A stretch of 64,000 nucleotides of DNA from Novosphingobium lentum NBRC 107847 (lineage in GTDB: Bacteria > Pseudomonadota > Alphaproteobacteria > Sphingomonadales > Sphingomonadaceae), in assembly GCF_001590965.1 (NCBI RefSeq), contig NZ_BCTW01000016.1, positions 1-64,000 on the forward strand. Direction: 5' to 3'. Within the stretch, counting starts at the first letter, position 1, and each line of letters starts with the position of its first letter. The position numbers were made by a program, and so were the translations under genes. The notes below the pieces were generated by a model. It was not told the origin of the DNA and did no database searches. It saw nothing but the letters and a program-made list of their open reading frames with translations. Shown here piece after piece: positions 63,657 through 64,000 of this stretch.

Positions 63657-64000
63657 ATGAGCACGACGCCCACCGTCCAGAAAATTCTCGCCAATTATGA
63701 ATCCGACAGCCCCGGCGTAAAGGCCAACCTCCACCGCATCCTGATGCAGGGCCGGCTGGGCGGCACCGGCAAGCTCGTCATCCTGCCGGTCGACCAGGGT
63801 TTCGAGCATGGCCCGGCGCGCAGCTTTTCGGTCAATGCCCCGGCGTATGATCCGCACTACCACTACCAGCTGGCAATCGATGCGGGCCTTTCGGCCTACG
63901 CCGCGCCGCTCGGCATGCTGGAAGCGGGCGCATCGACCTTTGCCGGGCAGATCCCTACGATCCTCAAGGTCAACAGCTCCAACAGCTGGGCGACCGGTGC
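63657..64000 (+). CDS. Class I fructose-bisphosphate aldolase (DhnA/FbaB type), 5' part
   Basis: The gene runs past the window end; 114 codons are visible. The text VQKILANYESDSPGVKANLH and LVILPVDQGFEHGPARSF is that of the DhnA-type class I aldolases, which form a Schiff base through a lysine further along and are unrelated to class II metal enzymes. The reaction splits fructose-1,6-bisphosphate. AGGAGCG precedes the ATG. It follows pgk and the acyltransferase gene on the same strand after 133 bases, in which I see only a possible TTGACC -35. Confidence 0.92.
   Translation, partial: MSTTPTVQKILANYESDSPGVKANLHRILMQGRLGGTGKLVILPVDQGFEHGPARSFSVNAPAYDPHYHYQLAIDAGLSAYAAPLGMLEAGASTFAGQIPTILKVNSSNSWATG

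Noticed and set aside
63645..63863. Small minus-strand open frame at the window end
   Set aside because: It lies opposite the clear aldolase coding sequence and has no recognisable feature.

Overview
The window is GC-rich chromosomal DNA from an alphaproteobacterium. Gene order and protein character point to the Sphingomonadales (Sphingomonas/Novosphingobium/Erythrobacter-like). Supporting features are the divL-tsaE-amgK-murU-addB-addA-trxA cluster, the mfd / sdhE / recG block, the 6S RNA region between zapA and a 5-formyl-THF cyclo-ligase, and alphaproteobacterial-type ArgJ, HspQ and AhcY. It looks like core chromosome with one large accessory-looking surface-protein locus. I see no phage, insertion sequence, integrase or CRISPR array.

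Layout. 0-2.7 kb: the end of an ABC-2 permease gene, hspQ, tRNA-Ser, a peroxiredoxin/DUF3147 pair and a small exported protein. 2.7-15.8 kb: ahcY behind a perfect AT-rich palindrome, then the divL-to-trxA cluster. divL carries a frameshift plus an apparent internal deletion. 15.9-21.2 kb: an inositol-monophosphatase-type gene and argJ on the minus strand, then a small exported protein and secA. 21.3-38.2 kb: a tightly coupled three-gene operon encoding a two-partner-secretion outer-membrane transporter (TpsB), a 3986-residue exported beta-helix protein (TpsA) with 338-residue tandem repeats, and an exported TPR-CHAT caspase-like protease. This is the most unusual part of the window. 38.2-50 kb: PilZ protein, tRNA-Asn, NAD kinase, an EAL phosphodiesterase, mfd, sdhE, recG, tRNA-Pro, a chemotaxis receptor and a small membrane protein. 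50-55.4 kb: thyA, then the branched-chain 2-oxoacid dehydrogenase genes (E1-alpha, E1-beta, E2) and a DUF1801/YdeI-type protein. 55.5-58 kb: an exported protein, tRNA-Asp, DUF2842, 5-formyl-THF cyclo-ligase, a 6S RNA candidate, zapA and a ZauP-like partner. 58.2-64 kb: transketolase, GAPDH, phosphoglycerate kinase, a membrane acyltransferase and the start of a class I fructose-bisphosphate aldolase, all on one strand.

How genes work together. The amgK-murU pair fits peptidoglycan sugar recycling, and addA/addB encode the double-strand-break helicase-nuclease. mfd and recG lie close together and both serve repair or fork rescue. The tkt-gap-pgk-fba genes form a central-carbon block. The TPS-CHAT operon is predicted to export a very long surface fibre and, separately, a periplasmic protease whose substrate could be that fibre.

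Several large inverted repeats are present. Four lie at gene ends, and one 101-bp element sits in frame inside the E2 gene, where it encodes part of a flexible linker. Operator-like palindromes precede ahcY, the branched-chain dehydrogenase operon, tkt and the PilZ gene. All functional assignments come from reading the sequence; no database search was run.
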